Shown: positions 63,984 to 64,000 of the stretch, piece after piece
How positions within the stretch are numbered: the stretch's first letter is position 1
Layout of the letters: every line of letters begins with the position of its first letter
Source of the DNA: Gracilaria domingensis
Taxonomy: Eukaryota; Rhodophyta; Florideophyceae; Gracilariales; Gracilariaceae
NCBI GenBank assembly: GCA_022539475.1
Contig: VCMS01000082.1
Span: 62,001 to 126,000 of the forward strand
Direction: 5' to 3'
DNA length: 64,000 nucleotides
Notes under the pieces: generated by a model
Told to the model about the DNA's origin: nothing
Database searches by the model: none
What the model saw: the letters and a program-made list of their open reading frames with translations, nothing else
Program-made: the position numbers and the translations under genes

Positions 63984-64000
63984 CATTGCAACCCTGAAAT

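Larger units (their letters stand above)
44142..64000 (+). mobile_element. LTR retrotransposon B (Ty3/gypsy), interrupted by C and by the window edge
   Basis: A + strand element of the same family as A and C, inserted in the pogo-like transposase. It has a 980-bp 5' LTR (44142-45121), primer-binding site, gag, and pol up to 48771; element C then intervenes; pol continues from 60764 to 63983. The 3' LTR and anything equivalent to the chromodomain and antisense genes lie beyond the window. The visible genes carry about four breaks besides the C insertion. B must be older than C. Confidence 0.8.

Overview
This window looks like repeat-rich nuclear DNA of a eukaryote with few or no introns in its genes. 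Single-exon host-type genes (a kinase-like protein, an MsrB-like protein, an ABCC-transporter relic, several unknown ORFs) lie among nested transposons. This suits a florideophyte red alga best, but that is inference; no rRNA, organellar or taxon-defining gene is present. I see no tRNA, rRNA or CRISPR array.

Layout. 1-10.9 kb is mostly host DNA: two small two-helix membrane proteins (356-862, 4556-5128), a 410-530 residue unknown protein (2297-3889), a fungal/algal-type kinase-like gene with a displaced C-terminus (6111-6870), a repeat-rich protein (7199-7816), a broken zinc-finger gene (8762-9256) and a small conserved-looking gene (10428-10853). 10.95-14.63 kb is a degraded hAT transposon (hAT1) with perfect 19-bp terminal inverted repeats and a 32-bp hairpin minisatellite. 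A second hAT (hAT2, 15.36-29.59 kb) has been cut in two by a 12-kb LTR element (A, 16220-28198). 29.9-40.4 kb is host DNA in decay: a possible cysteine-protease-like gene, a 3.5-kb coiled-coil pseudogene, a small unknown gene, an MsrB-like gene and an ABCC relic joined head to head. 40462-41451 is the LTR of a further, mostly lost element (D). From 43.1 kb a pogo/Tigger-like DNA transposon is interrupted by LTR element B (44142 to the window edge), which is itself interrupted by LTR element C (48772-60758, perfect 5-bp target duplication).

The most interesting system is the LTR family represented by A, B and C (Ty3/gypsy, chromovirus-like). A and C share an unusual plan. Gag and pol meet in a -1 frame at a slippery-looking heptamer. 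The chromodomain lies in a separate ORF downstream of pol rather than at the integrase tail. A roughly 600-codon gene of unknown function runs antisense from the inner edge of the 3' LTR and is conserved between the two copies from its first residues to its last. Two internal near-copies of the 3' polypurine tract sit at matching places in pol of A, B and C. All three use the same 18-nt primer-binding site. These elements are fossils with roughly half a dozen breaks each (B about four in the visible part); LTR divergence by eye is about 1.4% in A and 3-4% in C, so they are fairly young.
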